A stretch of DNA of 18,193 bases, from assembly GCA_013423325.1 (NCBI GenBank), contig BLJB01000419.1, positions 1 to 18,193 of the forward strand, read 5' to 3'. The position numbers and the translations under genes were made by a program. Below, one piece after another: positions 8,603 to 18,193 of the stretch. The notes beneath the pieces are model-generated. The model saw only the letters and a program-made list of their open reading frames with translations, made no database searches and had not been told where the DNA came from. This DNA comes from Usnea hakonensis (taxonomy: Eukaryota > Ascomycota > Lecanoromycetes > Lecanorales > Parmeliaceae). Position 1 is the first letter of the stretch, and the number at the start of each line of letters is the position of its first letter.

Positions 8603-9620
8603 AATCCCTCGTCTGTCGAGGCGTCCGACGTGAACAGGATATACGGACCGAAGTTTTCATTAATTGCTAGGGGTTTACCTTGTTACTCTGTTTGTCCTGA
8701 ACACATGTAGGAAACCTCGCGAAAAAGATCAAGCTAAAAATCTATCAGTATTGCCGCGTTTAATCCCTTTCCAGCCCACCTTGGAGCTACTCCTGATAGG
8801 ACAATATCACTAGGAAAGAGAGCGACGGGGAACCACCCTCCTAGAACAATCGTATACATGAGCGTTTCATCCGACATTTGAGTTCAATGGTGTTAGTCAA
8901 CGCTGAGATCGGCAAGTCGTATCCAGATTCGGAGAAGATTAGGATAGCCTACTTTTCCACCTGAGATTTCATAATTTCTCGCCCCCCACCATCACTACTA
9001 CTATTCTGAACAGAAAGCCCGACTTCAAGACCGAATTCCTGGTAGATTTGGATGGGACCATGACGGAGACTCTGGAACAAGGTAGATTGATCTGCAGGGT
9101 CAAAGACTATCGCTTGAGATGGGGAAACATTACCTCACACCTTTTGTTGAGAGGATTGCGGCACGGTTACCAGCCCAGAGAAGCTAATATGTTTTGTTTC
9201 TCTTCATGTAGCAGGATTACGCGGTGGAAAGCCCTGGGCCGCTTTTTTTCCCGTTCAGTCGGCAGCCCTTGCTTCACCCCACTCACTCCTACCAGATCTA
9301 TATTACGTGAGAAGATTTTTGCTAATAACGAGTCTTCGGAATGTACAAATCTTCAGAAGTGCGCTCTGTACGCAAGAGTGTCGTGGTCTCAAACGTCTGC
9401 CAGATTTACTCGTCAGGAAAGAGAGTACTCCCTCGAACATGGTTATCCAAAGAGACGTTCCAAGCTTTCGGATACAACAGTAATTGGCCTGCAAAAGGCC
9501 ATGGCTCTGGTGGACAGCCTTTGGAAATGGTTGTAGGCGTTGAAGCTTTTCTTCACAGGATACAAACCATGAACAACCCTGCTACAAGGTATGGTATTGG
9601 AGATTCGATGGTATAGTGGT
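8603..9620 (+). other. Gene-free stretch with coding-like fragments, function not recognised
   Basis: Composition is normal. Plus-strand frames of 162 codons (9048-9536, ATG start) and 91 codons (9341-9616) overlap each other. Neither shows a motif I can name. Signals that look spliced are present: a GCTAATAT branch-like site followed by TTCTCTTCATGTAG near 9183-9211, and a short readable stretch HYLTPFVERIAARLPAQ near 9127-9177 in a third frame. The mixture of frames fits a decayed or unannotated multi-exon gene. I cannot give exon boundaries or a product. Confidence 0.25.
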
Positions 9621-10658
9621 ATTGGTAGGCACATTGTTTTGTTGGTCGCCTCGGTCGCGGGACGGGGAACAGGGCTGGACGTCTGAAACGAGTAGCCTGC
9701 CACCTCGCCAGATGATGAAGTAAGGTGGTACTCGAATACAGTGCTAGTCTAGCGTTGCCATAGTAGCACTGCGCGACATAGCGACATACATTCAAGGGAT
9801 CCGAGAATTGCTTTCTTCAGTCATACATCTAGATTCTTCTTAAGAGGACACACAAAAGACAGATCGTTCTCCTTCGAAGACATGGTCATGTCTGCGGGTA
9901 ACCCATTTTGCAAATATAAACTGTCTTTGGGGGCGTTCCAAGGCTTCTCACCCCAGCCCAGTTTGCCCAGAAGAATAATCGCATGCTGAGCCGCGGCGAA
10001 GCGGGAGGGATGAGGGTAACGGGGTTTGTAAGCGCTGAATATCGCGCGAGGAAACACCCGAATGGATTGTTAGGTTGCCCTCAGGATCACTCTCGTCATG
10101 AAAGTACTTATCAAGGATACCGCACTATTAGCTAAAGTTCAGGGATGAGTATGAAGGAATTAGGCACCATTCCATTTATGTTTGATCTGTTAGGAGATCA
10201 CTTATGCATGATTAAATACTTGATTTGAGATGTATGGCAGATCTATATCCATTCCCCCGGGAGGGGGGGGGTTGAGTGGCACAGTAGTCTGTTGAGGACG
10301 TCAGCAAGCATGGATTCCGGGCCGAAGAGGGGGTTGAACGAATTAAAACCGGTCAAAATGTCGCCCGTCCCCAATATGCAACACACAAAAAAGCAGACAA
10401 GTAGCACACCATCAAACAACTCCTAGAACAACAATCAAGCCGTCATCGACTTTGAATACCATACCTGTTTCTCATACCAAATAATGCTGCTTTGTGTAAC
10501 GAAGTACCTAGGAATGTGGTGGTAATAACGATCGATCTTTCCTCAATATTTATCGATTCGGGCGATCATTACTCAACTCCACGGCGGAAGTACTGCGTAT
10601 TAAGGAAAGACACCTTTCTCGTTTCCCCCGCGAGCCACAAGGTTACAGTAAGCCACAA
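9621..10658. other. Intergenic, no gene recognised
   Basis: A 78-codon minus-strand frame (10057-9821) begins MFPRAIFSAYKPRYPHPSRF and is rich in ordinary residues, so it may be a coding fragment. I recognise no family and see no partner exons. A G-run palindrome-like patch (CCCCCGGGAGGGGGGGGG, 10255-10272) and C-rich patches are present. The last 100 bp carry two AGCCACAA motifs (10634 and 10651), possibly part of the promoter of the downstream gene. Confidence 0.3.
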
Positions 10659-10682
10659 TCGGCCCGCTTAAAAGCGAGCCGA
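10659..10682. promoter_or_regulatory. 24-bp palindrome upstream of the membrane-protein gene
   Basis: TCGGCCCGCTT-AA-AAGCGAGCCGA is an inverted repeat with one mismatch, centred about 270 bp before the start codon at 10943. It contains TTAAAA at its centre. A dimeric transcription-factor site or core-promoter element is possible; nothing in the sequence proves it. Confidence 0.25.
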
Positions 10683-10931
10683 TGCCATTCGCCATCCAAG
10701 TCTTTTGTGATCATCACTCAATGTACAGATGGCAGTGGTATCTATCGCCGGCGGACCAAAGCGCATCTCACCGAGCCCACATGCAACCATTTCGGCAATT
10801 CTTACATGAAAGATGTGATACGTAAAGTAAATGATTCCGAGCAGATCTACGGAAGCACATCTGCCGAAGATGGTCCAGGGCCCATATATCTCTTCTGAAT
10901 ACCATCGACTGCTCCTGAGTGTCTAAAAATC

Positions 10932-10964
10932 ATGTTAACGAAATGTCAACGACTTCTACCCTAG
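10932..10964 (+). promoter_or_regulatory. 10-codon upstream ORF overlapping the main start codon
   Basis: An ATG at 10932 with a purine at -3 opens a frame different from the main one. It runs to TAG at 10962-10964, so it overlaps the main ATG at 10943. If the transcript starts upstream, this could lower translation of the downstream protein. A longer 63-codon frame (10707-10898) would act the same way if transcribed. Confidence 0.3.
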
Positions 10965-12370
10965 CACAGCTTGAAGCGCTTTTGAACGGTCCAGCCGGCA
11001 CACCACCCCCTGGTGTACTACCAATTCTTGAAGATACACCAAACCTCCACGTTGCCGCCACTATCGCATACACGATATGCTTAGTCTTTGCAAGTTTGGC
11101 CGTCTTCATACGTATATACACCAGGCAATTCCTTCTTCATTCTATGGGATATGATGATTGTAAGCAATAGCGTTCAATCTGTTTCCTACCGTACTGACTC
11201 ACATTTAAGATTTTTCCCTGATATCATGGGTAGAAATCTCTATGAATTCCAAAATATCGCGCTAAGTGTGTTAGTTGTTCCTGATCGGCTTCTTTGTAAA
11301 TTCTACCTTCGTATCGAAGGCTGGTGCTGGGTCCCATATGTGGAATTTGCAACTGAAAACTTTCTTCGAATTACTTCATGTAAAGTGCCGAATCTCTACT
11401 GTGATCTCTCCACTGACGGTAGTACCAGTTGGCAAATATTGGTGAGATTGTCTATGCCCCTGCGGCCTTTTTTGCCAAGCTCTCTATTCTTCTTCAATAC
11501 TCCAGGATCTTTGCTCCTACCACGGTAGCAAACTTACCCCTGGTCATCGCCATTCGAAGTTGTATTTGTATTAATCTTATATTCTACGCGTTTGGATTCT
11601 TCTTCGCGATCTTTGAATGCAGCCCGCGTGAAAAGATCTGGAATAGACTGGAGACCACCGGCTCTTGTCGCAATGTCAACGTCGCATTGCAAGCCAGCGG
11701 GCTTTTCAATGTACTATCGGATTTTATGATTCTAGTCATTCCGTTACCATTGCTCTGGAAGTTACAGATGTCATTGAAAAAGAAGTCTTTGACGACGGCT
11801 GTCTTTGCCATAGGTTTACTGTGAGTAGGAGTCTTATAGGGTTTTTCTTCCAGAGTTATCCAGATTTAGATATAGTACTGATGCTCGCTAAACTGTAGTG
11901 CTTGCTTGACGTCTATCATACGTACCTACTATACCTATAAAATTACTACTTCCTCAGACGAGAGCTTTCTCTTTAATCCGTTAGGCGAATGGAGTATGGC
12001 CGAGCTCTCCGCTGGCATCGTTGTTGGCTGTTTTCCCGTTATGCCAAAATTTTTCCAACACGTTGGCCCTAAAGCCTACGAAATACTTTCTCTTGGTTCC
12101 AGATCCGCGCATAGCCGCAACTCCAAACATAGAGCTAGGGTGGCGACACCAAGAGCTGATGCGTTCATCAAGATCAAGAACCCTTTCGGGAAGTATAACG
12201 CTGGACCGCTTTCAGAATTCGACAGGAGCTCAGACGCCCAGCTTCATGGCGAACACTACATCCTGGAAGAGTTGCACGAGCCGCAAACGCAAACCCAGAC
12301 AACCCAGGCAGCAGGCACCAATGTTGCCACCAGACGAGACGACCTGGAACATGGTCTTCCACAGGCATGA
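10943..12370 (+). CDS. SAT4/PTH11-like fungal rhodopsin-domain integral membrane protein
   Basis: Five exons: 10943-11159, 11210-11229, 11275-11379, 11423-11820 and 11899-12370. Introns are 50, 45, 43 and 78 bp with GT-AG ends and branch-like CTGAC, CTAAG, CTGAC and GCTAAA sites. The total is 1212 nt, exactly 404 codons. The start is the first in-frame ATG after a TGA at 10916. The 403-residue product has seven membrane segments near residues 37-56, 75-92, 116-140, 151-178, 202-224, 236-255 and 278-299. Family marks are GYDDYF (69-74), G-x-G-x-H-x-W (96-102), P127 with K133, Y140-R142, FEC-P (178-182), W278-E282 and GC-P (290-293). The tail (300-403) is cytosolic and polar. The family is orphan GPCR-like; PTH11 itself senses host surfaces in Magnaporthe, but no CFEM domain is present here and the ligand is unknown. 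Confidence 0.9.
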
Positions 12371-12930
12371 GTAGTGGCTTTGGCCCGACATGAAGTAGTG
12401 CAATGGATAGTACGAGACTCGAGGATTGAAGCACTACGACACGTGTGGTTTGACAGGGCTCTTATTGAGACTTCAGCGGAGGTCTGGAGATTCAAAATTC
12501 ATGATCCTGCGACATGAGTATTGGTACACTACGTTGTTCGACAGGATTCTTTGCGAGGACGGATATTTGAAGATTCAAAGCTCATAATGGTACGAAAAGC
12601 TTCATGGATTGGAATCGCGTTCAGGTCAATTGGTAGATAGTAGTTTGAAAAGCCCTATTTCGCTTCACAGCCTCCGCTGGTCCATCTCCCCAACAGCGCT
12701 CTTGTATACACAAAATCAACAAGAACTAGCGAATTCCAAATCACATAAGATGTCTTTTTCGTTCTGAATGTGTTTTGTGATATTTCGGTAGTACTTTCCT
12801 CGAATGGTAGACGGAGTAACCTTTTTCCTGACGCTCGCTACGAGCAACCATTTACTGTATTTTGCAGAACCACTGGCGGGAGCGCGAAACTAGCGGCCAG
12901 CCCCGCGTTTTTTTACCGGGACCACCGCTG
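12371..12930. other. 3' flank of the membrane-protein gene, with a diverged direct repeat
   Basis: The frame of the last exon stays open for about 47 codons beyond the stop, to a TGA near 12516, and then for about 40 more. That could be old coding sequence. Two loosely similar blocks (about 12437-12502 and 12529-12585, sharing ACTACG, GACAGG and GATTCAAA) suggest an old tandem duplication. Composition becomes AT-rich and CA/TG-free abruptly after about 12930. No gene is recognised. Confidence 0.35.
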
Positions 12931-13427
12931 AATATAAGTAGGAGGCTAGTAACCTTACTATCGCTATAGAAAAGCTATATAGTACTCTATCTAATACTCT
13001 ATATAGTATTCTATTTAATACTTTATATAGTAGTTATAATAGTAGTATACTAAAAATCTAGTAGTACTTTAAATTTAGAGTTTTCTAAAAAAATTTAGTA
13101 CTTTATACTCTAATTATACTTACTTTCTATATATAGTAATATATAGATAGCTAAACTATATTAGAAATATATTATTAATCGACTTACTAATAAATCTTAG
13201 TATAGTAATAGTATAAATAATAATATAAATAATAGTAAAAAAGTAAAATCTTACTTTTTAAAAAATAGATCTAACTCTTATTAATTAATATTATTTATAT
13301 AATTATAAAGAGAATAAGAATAAAAATAAAAATAATAAAACTTATAAAAAGTTAGTAAAATATATTATATAATAAGAGATTAAATAGTAGAAAAAAGATA
13401 AATAGTAGAAGAAGAATAAATAATATA
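12931..13427. other. RIP-altered AT-rich stretch before the right repeat arm
   Basis: Almost no CA, TG or CpG remains. It does not match the left side of the window. The only structure seen is a tandem repeat near its left end (see the 12977-13032 entry) and poly-purine AAT/GAAA runs toward 13400. No gene is recognised. Confidence 0.5.
12977..13032. repeat. 24-bp tandem repeat, about 2.3 copies
   Basis: The units at 12977-13000 and 13001-13024 both read ATATAGTAYTCTATYTAATA plus CTYT, followed by ATATAGTA of a third unit. The differences are all C/T, as RIP would give. Confidence 0.75.
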
Positions 13428-14016
13428 GTACTACGCCTCGAAAAGGGTTAGATTAATCTATATAGATCTTAGAAGAATTAAGTATCCGTTTAGATCTATA
13501 GATCGAGTTAAAGATAATTTATATAGATCGAGTAATAGGTCCGAGTTAAAAAAAAAAAAAATAGATATCTAATAGATATCTATATAATAAATATATATAT
13601 TATATATAGAATATTACTAATTAATATTAACTTTAATATAATATAATAATTAAATATAATCTTAAATTTAATATTCTCTATTTTAAAGAGAAATAATATT
13701 TAGAATAATAATTAAAATATTTATTATAAAGAGAAATAATATAAATAATATCTAGAATAATAACTAGAATTTAAATTAAATTATATAAAGCTAAATTATA
13801 ATAATTTTATATATTAGCTTATATCGCGAGATAAAAGAAATAGCTTATTAAATAATAATATTAATAGAGAGAATTCTTTAGATATTTTATTATAAATTTC
13901 TATAATAAAAAAATATATCTATCTAATATTTTTAAAATTTATATTTAATTTAAATCTATAGATCTTAATATTATAATTTTTTAGCTACTAGTAAATTAAT
14001 CTAAATAAAATTATTT

Positions 14017-15786
14017 TTTTTAAATTTTGAATTTAAATTTATACGTCGTATCTACCTAAACTTCGAAAGGTAATTATGGGATCCTTTAACTCTTATTAAC
14101 TTATAGTAAGAAAACTATTTAATACTATTATCTTATATATATACTATTAGAGAAAAATCTTACTACTTTTCTATATATATATTACTATCTATATATAGAT
14201 TTAAATACTATTTTAATTATATCTTTATTAGGATTTCGCTATTATTTATATTTCTTCTATTATAATTTTCTTTTCTAAAGCTTAAATCTTAATAATTTTA
14301 ATTTAGATTTAGATTAACTTTTTCTCGCTAAGTTCTTAGCCCTAGTTTATACTCTCTCTAATCTTTTCTTAAAGTATAGTTTTTAGTTCTTTAGGTTTAT
14401 TCTTTTAGATTAAGGCTATAGATTTTTTTACTTTTATCTTCTCCTTTCTATCTTTACTCCCCTTACTATTTATTTTCTATTAATATTAGTTATAGAATAA
14501 TCTTTTCTTCGCGAGCCTTTTTACTATATCTCTCTTTATCTTAATCTTAAACTAGTAGTCTATATTATATATAGTATAGTTTTTCTTTCTATATATTATA
14601 TATTTTAAGGCTACTATTAATATTATTATTATATATATTCGGGTATTATATATCTAATTATATTTAATATACTATACCTTATTTTAGTATATTTTTACGA
14701 TATAACTATATTTCTAATATCTATAATACCTAGTTAAAGAGGTTATCTAGTTAAACCTCTCTACTACTTTTATTTCCTTCGCTTTAACGAGTCTATTAAA
14801 TATTAGGGTATCTACTATCTCTAGGGTTAGAAAGTTTAATATTAATAATAAATACTTTTTTATCTTATAGTTATTAGATAGCTATCTAGTTTTTATAATC
14901 TTAAGTTCCGAGTATATTTTTTAATTATTCTATTTAATCCTTCTCTTTATCTTTAGCTACGTACTAGTATCTACTCTATTAATTCTAATATTATATACTA
15001 TTACTAGATATACCTTTTATATAATATTAGTCGATACGTATTTTTTTATAAATTAGAATATATTCTTCTTTAAGTCTTTTTTTACGTTTATTATAATTAT
15101 CTAGATTAGAAGGTTATTATTATAAAGATAATATATTATCTCTAGCTATTTAACTCTCTCTTTTTATATCTATATATTCTTTAGCTCCCTTAAAATCTTT
15201 TTTACTATTTTTTCTATACTTTTACTTTTCTTCTTATCTCTAACTTATATTAGAAGCTATCTCTATTTTCTCGAATTCTCTAGTTAGATTATATAAATAA
15301 TAATACTAGGGGGGTCTTTTCTAAATATTTTAAATAAATTTCTTTAGCTCTATTTAATAGTTAGACTATTTTAACGTATTAGTATATTTATCTAGCTTCT
15401 TATTTATTTCTTCTTATATTATCTTATCTACTTTTCTTTTTTTTATTATAGCTCCGTATATAACTTTATAATTTTTTAACTCTATTCTTCTATAACTATT
15501 TATATAATATTAATTAACGCGTTTCCCGCTACTCGGTATTTATTTAATATAGATTCGAATAGGATCTTAAGTATTTAGAGTATCTCTTCTAGGCTCCCTA
15601 TCTATATTATTAGTATCGCGAATACGATAACCGCGTCTTATTCTACTTTTATATTAATATACTCTATTCTCTTAGGGGTAGTAGTAGTCCCTATTATATT
15701 TATATTCGATAGTATATCTTCTTCTTCTAGTTCTCTATCTAATATAAAAGGCTTCTCTTCGTACTAGTTATTATACTTTATTTTTC
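14017..15786 (-). mobile_element. LINE-type element carrying only ORF1 (gag-like), 1.77 kb, RIP-decayed
   Basis: A 13-bp direct repeat AATAAAATTATTT (14004-14016 and 15787-15799) brackets the element, which is absent from the left repeat arm. It lies on the minus strand and ends in an A-rich tail (14017-14040). The coding frame is broken only by TAG/TAA. Around 14640-14730 it shows the spacing of a C-x2-C-x4-H-x4-C zinc knuckle, followed by C-x2-C-x3-H-x4-C and then a third knuckle-like segment (14530-14620). The Cys and His codons now read Tyr (TGT or CAT to TAT), as RIP predicts. This arrangement is that of ORF1 of Tad1/I-type fungal LINEs. No endonuclease or reverse transcriptase follows within the 600 bp to the 3' end. 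Confidence 0.65.
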
Positions 15787-16316
15787 AATAAAATTATTTA
15801 TTTTTTAACTTTTTTAATAATAAAATTTTTATTAATAATATATATAGCTATATTATAATATATAGCTTTCTTATATACTATAAAATAAATATATAAGAGA
15901 GATAATTTATTAAATATTATTATATTTTTTTAAATAATATAAATAATAGCTAGAATAATAGCTAGAATATTTAAAGAAGTAGATTTATTTTAATATATAA
16001 TAACTTTTTTATTAAGAATAGATATTATTAATAATTATTTAAAATTATATATTTATTTAGATATTATAATTTAGAAAAAAGATTTAGAATATTATTAAAC
16101 TATTATTTTTATATTTAAATAAATATATTTATTTATTTTAATATTATATATCTTTAATCTAATACTTACTTTTTAATATAAAGTAGAATATTACTATTTT
16201 AAATATAAAGTATTTAAATAGCTAAGCTATAATAAATATTATTCTTATCTATATTTTTTTACTATATAACTTCTACGCCTTTATTTAAATAAATTATTAA
16301 TTATTTAACTTATATT

Positions 16317-16617
16317 GGATTAGATTGGAATTCATACTCGTGTCTATCTAACTATATAAAAGATAATTACGGGAAGCTCTATAGTAATGATATAAGGGAA
16401 ACCTTTATAGTATCACTACTATCAGGGTAAAAAACCTTACCGTACTCCTACTTGTCTCTACTGTTTTGAGTCTGTATACCACCTTCGACTGCTGTCGCTC
16501 GGTACCTCCTGCGCTCGTGTTCCTCTACCCCCTTTGTGCCGACGCTAGCGTCCCTTAGGCCGCTCTGCCCTCATATAACTAGTCTTTTGCTAGGGAATAC
16601 TGGCCTAGGAGGCCGGA
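16317..16617 (-). mobile_element. LINE 3' tail, copy B: 5'-truncated 301-bp insertion
   Basis: The sequence is about 85% identical by eye to 16924-17227. It sits between direct repeats ATTTAACTTATATT (16303-16316 and 16618-16631) and interrupts the right arm of the inverted repeat, whose two halves join seamlessly when it is removed. On the minus strand it starts with the last ten or so codons of ORF2 (G-L-L-G-Q-Y-S-L-A-K-D then TAG), continues with the 3' UTR and ends in CCAAT-type repeats. A 5' truncation with a long target duplication is the hallmark of target-primed reverse transcription. It is only lightly RIP-altered. Confidence 0.85.
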
Positions 16618-16923
16618 ATTTAACTTATATTAATAATATATAAAGAGGGCTTATCTATCTTCTAAATATTATTTAAATAATTCTTTTAATTAAGATTATT
16701 ATTATTTTTAAAAATATAAATATATTTTTAGAAATTAGAGGAACTTTAGATCTTTATATAATAAATTTAATATAAATAATATTATTAATTCTAAAAAAGT
16801 ATAAATTTATAAAAATAATTATTAAAAATAGGTTTATCTTTAATTAATAATATTATTATAAATCTTTTAAAAAAAAATAGTATTAATATTAGAGTTTTTT
16901 AACTTTATTTTTTTAAATATATA

Positions 16924-18193
16924 GTTGGATTGGATTGGAATTCATACTCGTATCTATCTAACTATGTGAAAGATAATTACGGGAAGCTCTATGGTAATAG
17001 TGTAAGGGAAACCTTTATAGTATTACTATTATTAGGGTAAAAAACCTTACCGTGCTCCTACTTATCTCTACTATTTTACGTCTGTATACTACCTTCGACT
17101 ACTACCGCTCGGTACCCCCTATACTCGTATTCCTCTACCCTCTTTATATCGATACTTGCGCCCCTTAGGCCGCTCTACCCCTATATAACTAGTCTTTTAT
17201 TAGGGAATACTAGCCTAGAAGACCGGATTAGATTAGCTATCTAATTAACGCCCTCGCCCCCCTTAGGGTAATTAGTATTCTCCGTAGGTTACTAGTTCCC
17301 GCGGATTCTAGAAGTGCTAGTCTAAATTGTCCTAGCCTCGAATAGAAGATAAGGATATATTTGGTATCCTATTTCGGCCAGCCGCATTCGCAGCTGGCTA
17401 TATAGATACCCGGGACCTTGCGATAGAAGAGGAACTATGCTAGCCCGATCTTCTCTATTCGTATCTAGATTAGGGCGGAGCTTTCGGCTTTCGCGAGGTT
17501 ATAATGAAGTATTCTCCTCGTTTTCTAGTCCTTAGGACCCTGAGCTAGTATCCTCTCGTTTTCGGGTATACCCGTGCGGTAGCCTTCCTATAGGGTGTGC
17601 CAGGCTATATTACCCTAGCCCTATACTCTTCCCCTTATTACCTCCGTCTCCTTCCTTTCTCTTTTCTCTACGTCGTATTATTTCTACCCTTCCCTAGGGA
17701 GGGCACCCTCGGCCTATAAGTACTTCTTTATCGTAGGCGCTAGTAGTGCCTTTGCCTTACGACCTCGTTTCCCTTGGAGTACTCTGCGGATACGTGCGTT
17801 TCTAATCTTCGTAACCTCATGTACGCCCCTAAGGGCTTAGTAACGGAGGACCGCTAGGTCTAAGGAGACCTATATAGGGGGAATACCTATCTCTACCTCT
17901 AGTTCCCTAGTGTTTGTCGCCTTATATGCTCCCGAGACGTATCTTAGGCACTTATTCTAGATTATCCCTAGCTATCTTCCTAGTATCTTTATTGCTCCTC
18001 GCGTACCCTCCGGGTTATACTAGATAGCCGCCGCGTACGTTATTGCCGGCCGAATAATGGCCTAATATACTATACGTACTCGGTTTAGTATTATTCCCTA
18101 TATCGAGGCTGCCGTTATTAATAGCGCGAGGTATTAGGACGCTATCTTGGCTTTTACCTTCTTAAGGTGGGGACCCCACCTTAGTTTTCTATC
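16924..18193 (-). mobile_element. LINE copy C, 3' part (runs off the right edge)
   Basis: The minus-strand element begins beyond 18193 and ends at about 16924 with TTCCAATCCAATCCAA. The 3' UTR covers about 16924-17188 and the ORF2 end lies upstream. It joins the AT-rich repeat at 16923/16924. The 5' end and the second target duplication are outside the window, so its total length is unknown. The family is Tad1-like, from the ORF2 C-terminus. Confidence 0.8.
17189..18193 (-). pseudogene. C-terminal part of LINE ORF2 (reverse transcriptase protein), RIP-damaged
   Basis: About 335 codons can be read on the minus strand, broken by TAG/TAA where Gln or Trp is expected. Upstream (about 17870-18110) it shows the post-palm segment of Tad1-type ORF2: RPAITYAAA, NKCLRYVSGAYKATNTRELE and GIPPI. 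Near 17300-17470 it shows the family C-terminus: SALI, EKIGL, VPGI, then C-E-C-G-W followed by positions where the conserved His and Cys have become Tyr. The tail is SAGTSNL, RGARALIR, and a TAG at 17189 that copy B also has. The catalytic reverse-transcriptase core would lie right of the window. No RNase H motif is seen here. The protein is dead; its mRNA would be retrotransposition template only. Confidence 0.8.

Larger units (their letters stand above)
13428..16923. repeat. Right arm of the large inverted repeat, with nested insertions
   Basis: This is the reverse-complement partner of 75-1727, in three blocks: 13428-14016, 15800-16316 and 16618-16923. The blocks are separated by two younger retroelement insertions (14017-15786 and 16317-16617), each with its own target duplication. 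The arm ends where LINE copy C begins, so its outer 270 bp lie outside the window or are lost. The two arms enclose about 11.7 kb. Whether they are the termini of one element or two independent insertions of a repeat cannot be told from this window. Confidence 0.7.

Noticed and set aside
9303..9795. Minus-strand frames of 63-86 codons
   Set aside because: They overlap one another and the plus-strand frames and show no family resemblance; likely chance.
10930..12495. Other short frames overlapping the membrane-protein gene on both strands
   Set aside because: The five-exon model explains the coding signal; these are shadows in other frames or read through introns.
14017..15786. Zinc-knuckle element as an LTR (Copia/Gypsy) gag
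   Set aside because: No LTRs and a 13-bp rather than 4-6-bp duplication, an A-rich 3' end, and knuckle spacing followed by the LINE ORF1-type third motif fit a LINE better.
16317..17227. Two 300-bp direct repeats around a 300-bp centre, like a tiny LTR element
   Set aside because: The first copy has its own 14-bp duplication, the centre is simply the inverted-repeat arm continuing, and the second copy runs on into a LINE ORF2. They are LINE tails, not LTRs.

Overview
The window looks like nuclear DNA of a filamentous ascomycete (Pezizomycotina). Three things point there: a gene of the fungal-only SAT4/PTH11-like rhodopsin-domain family with 43-78 bp introns, Tad1-like LINE remnants, and repeat-induced point mutation (RIP). 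In the RIP-altered stretches CA and TG dinucleotides are almost gone, TA is in great excess, and former CAG, CAA and TGG codons read as TAG or TAA. No rRNA or tRNA gene and no CRISPR array was seen.

Layout. 1-74 is the 3' tail of a LINE. 75-1727 is the left arm of a large imperfect inverted repeat, extremely AT-rich. 1728-5800 is RIP-altered but keeps its CpG sites. It holds a dead plus-strand gene resembling DUF7730 (2027-3355), a second coding-like stretch in the same frame (3398-4250), and an unrecognised convergent minus-strand reading frame (4250-5460). 5804-6460 and 6501-7232 are two head-to-head copies of one non-autonomous DNA transposon (long G-starting termini, 8-bp target duplications, hairpin core). 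The first copy is RIP-altered and the second is largely intact. 7233-12930 is ordinary genic DNA. It contains a small gene fragment (7589-8602) broken by a 568-bp hAT-like MITE, about 2 kb with no gene I can name, and the only gene that looks intact: a five-exon, 403-residue seven-membrane-segment protein (10943-12370).

From about 12930 RIP-altered DNA resumes. 13428-16923 is the right arm of the inverted repeat, split by a 1.77-kb LINE-type element that encodes only an ORF1 (gag-like) protein, and by a 301-bp 5'-truncated LINE tail. 16924-18193 is the 3' end of a longer copy of the same LINE (C-terminal part of ORF2 plus 3' UTR, minus strand), running off the right edge.

There is no operon-like logic. 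The window is an accessory or repeat-edge locus where one live membrane-protein gene lies in a roughly 5.7-kb island between decayed repeats. The main value lies in the insertion history, which can be read from exact target-site duplications at five sites. All calls are by eye from sequence; no database search was run.
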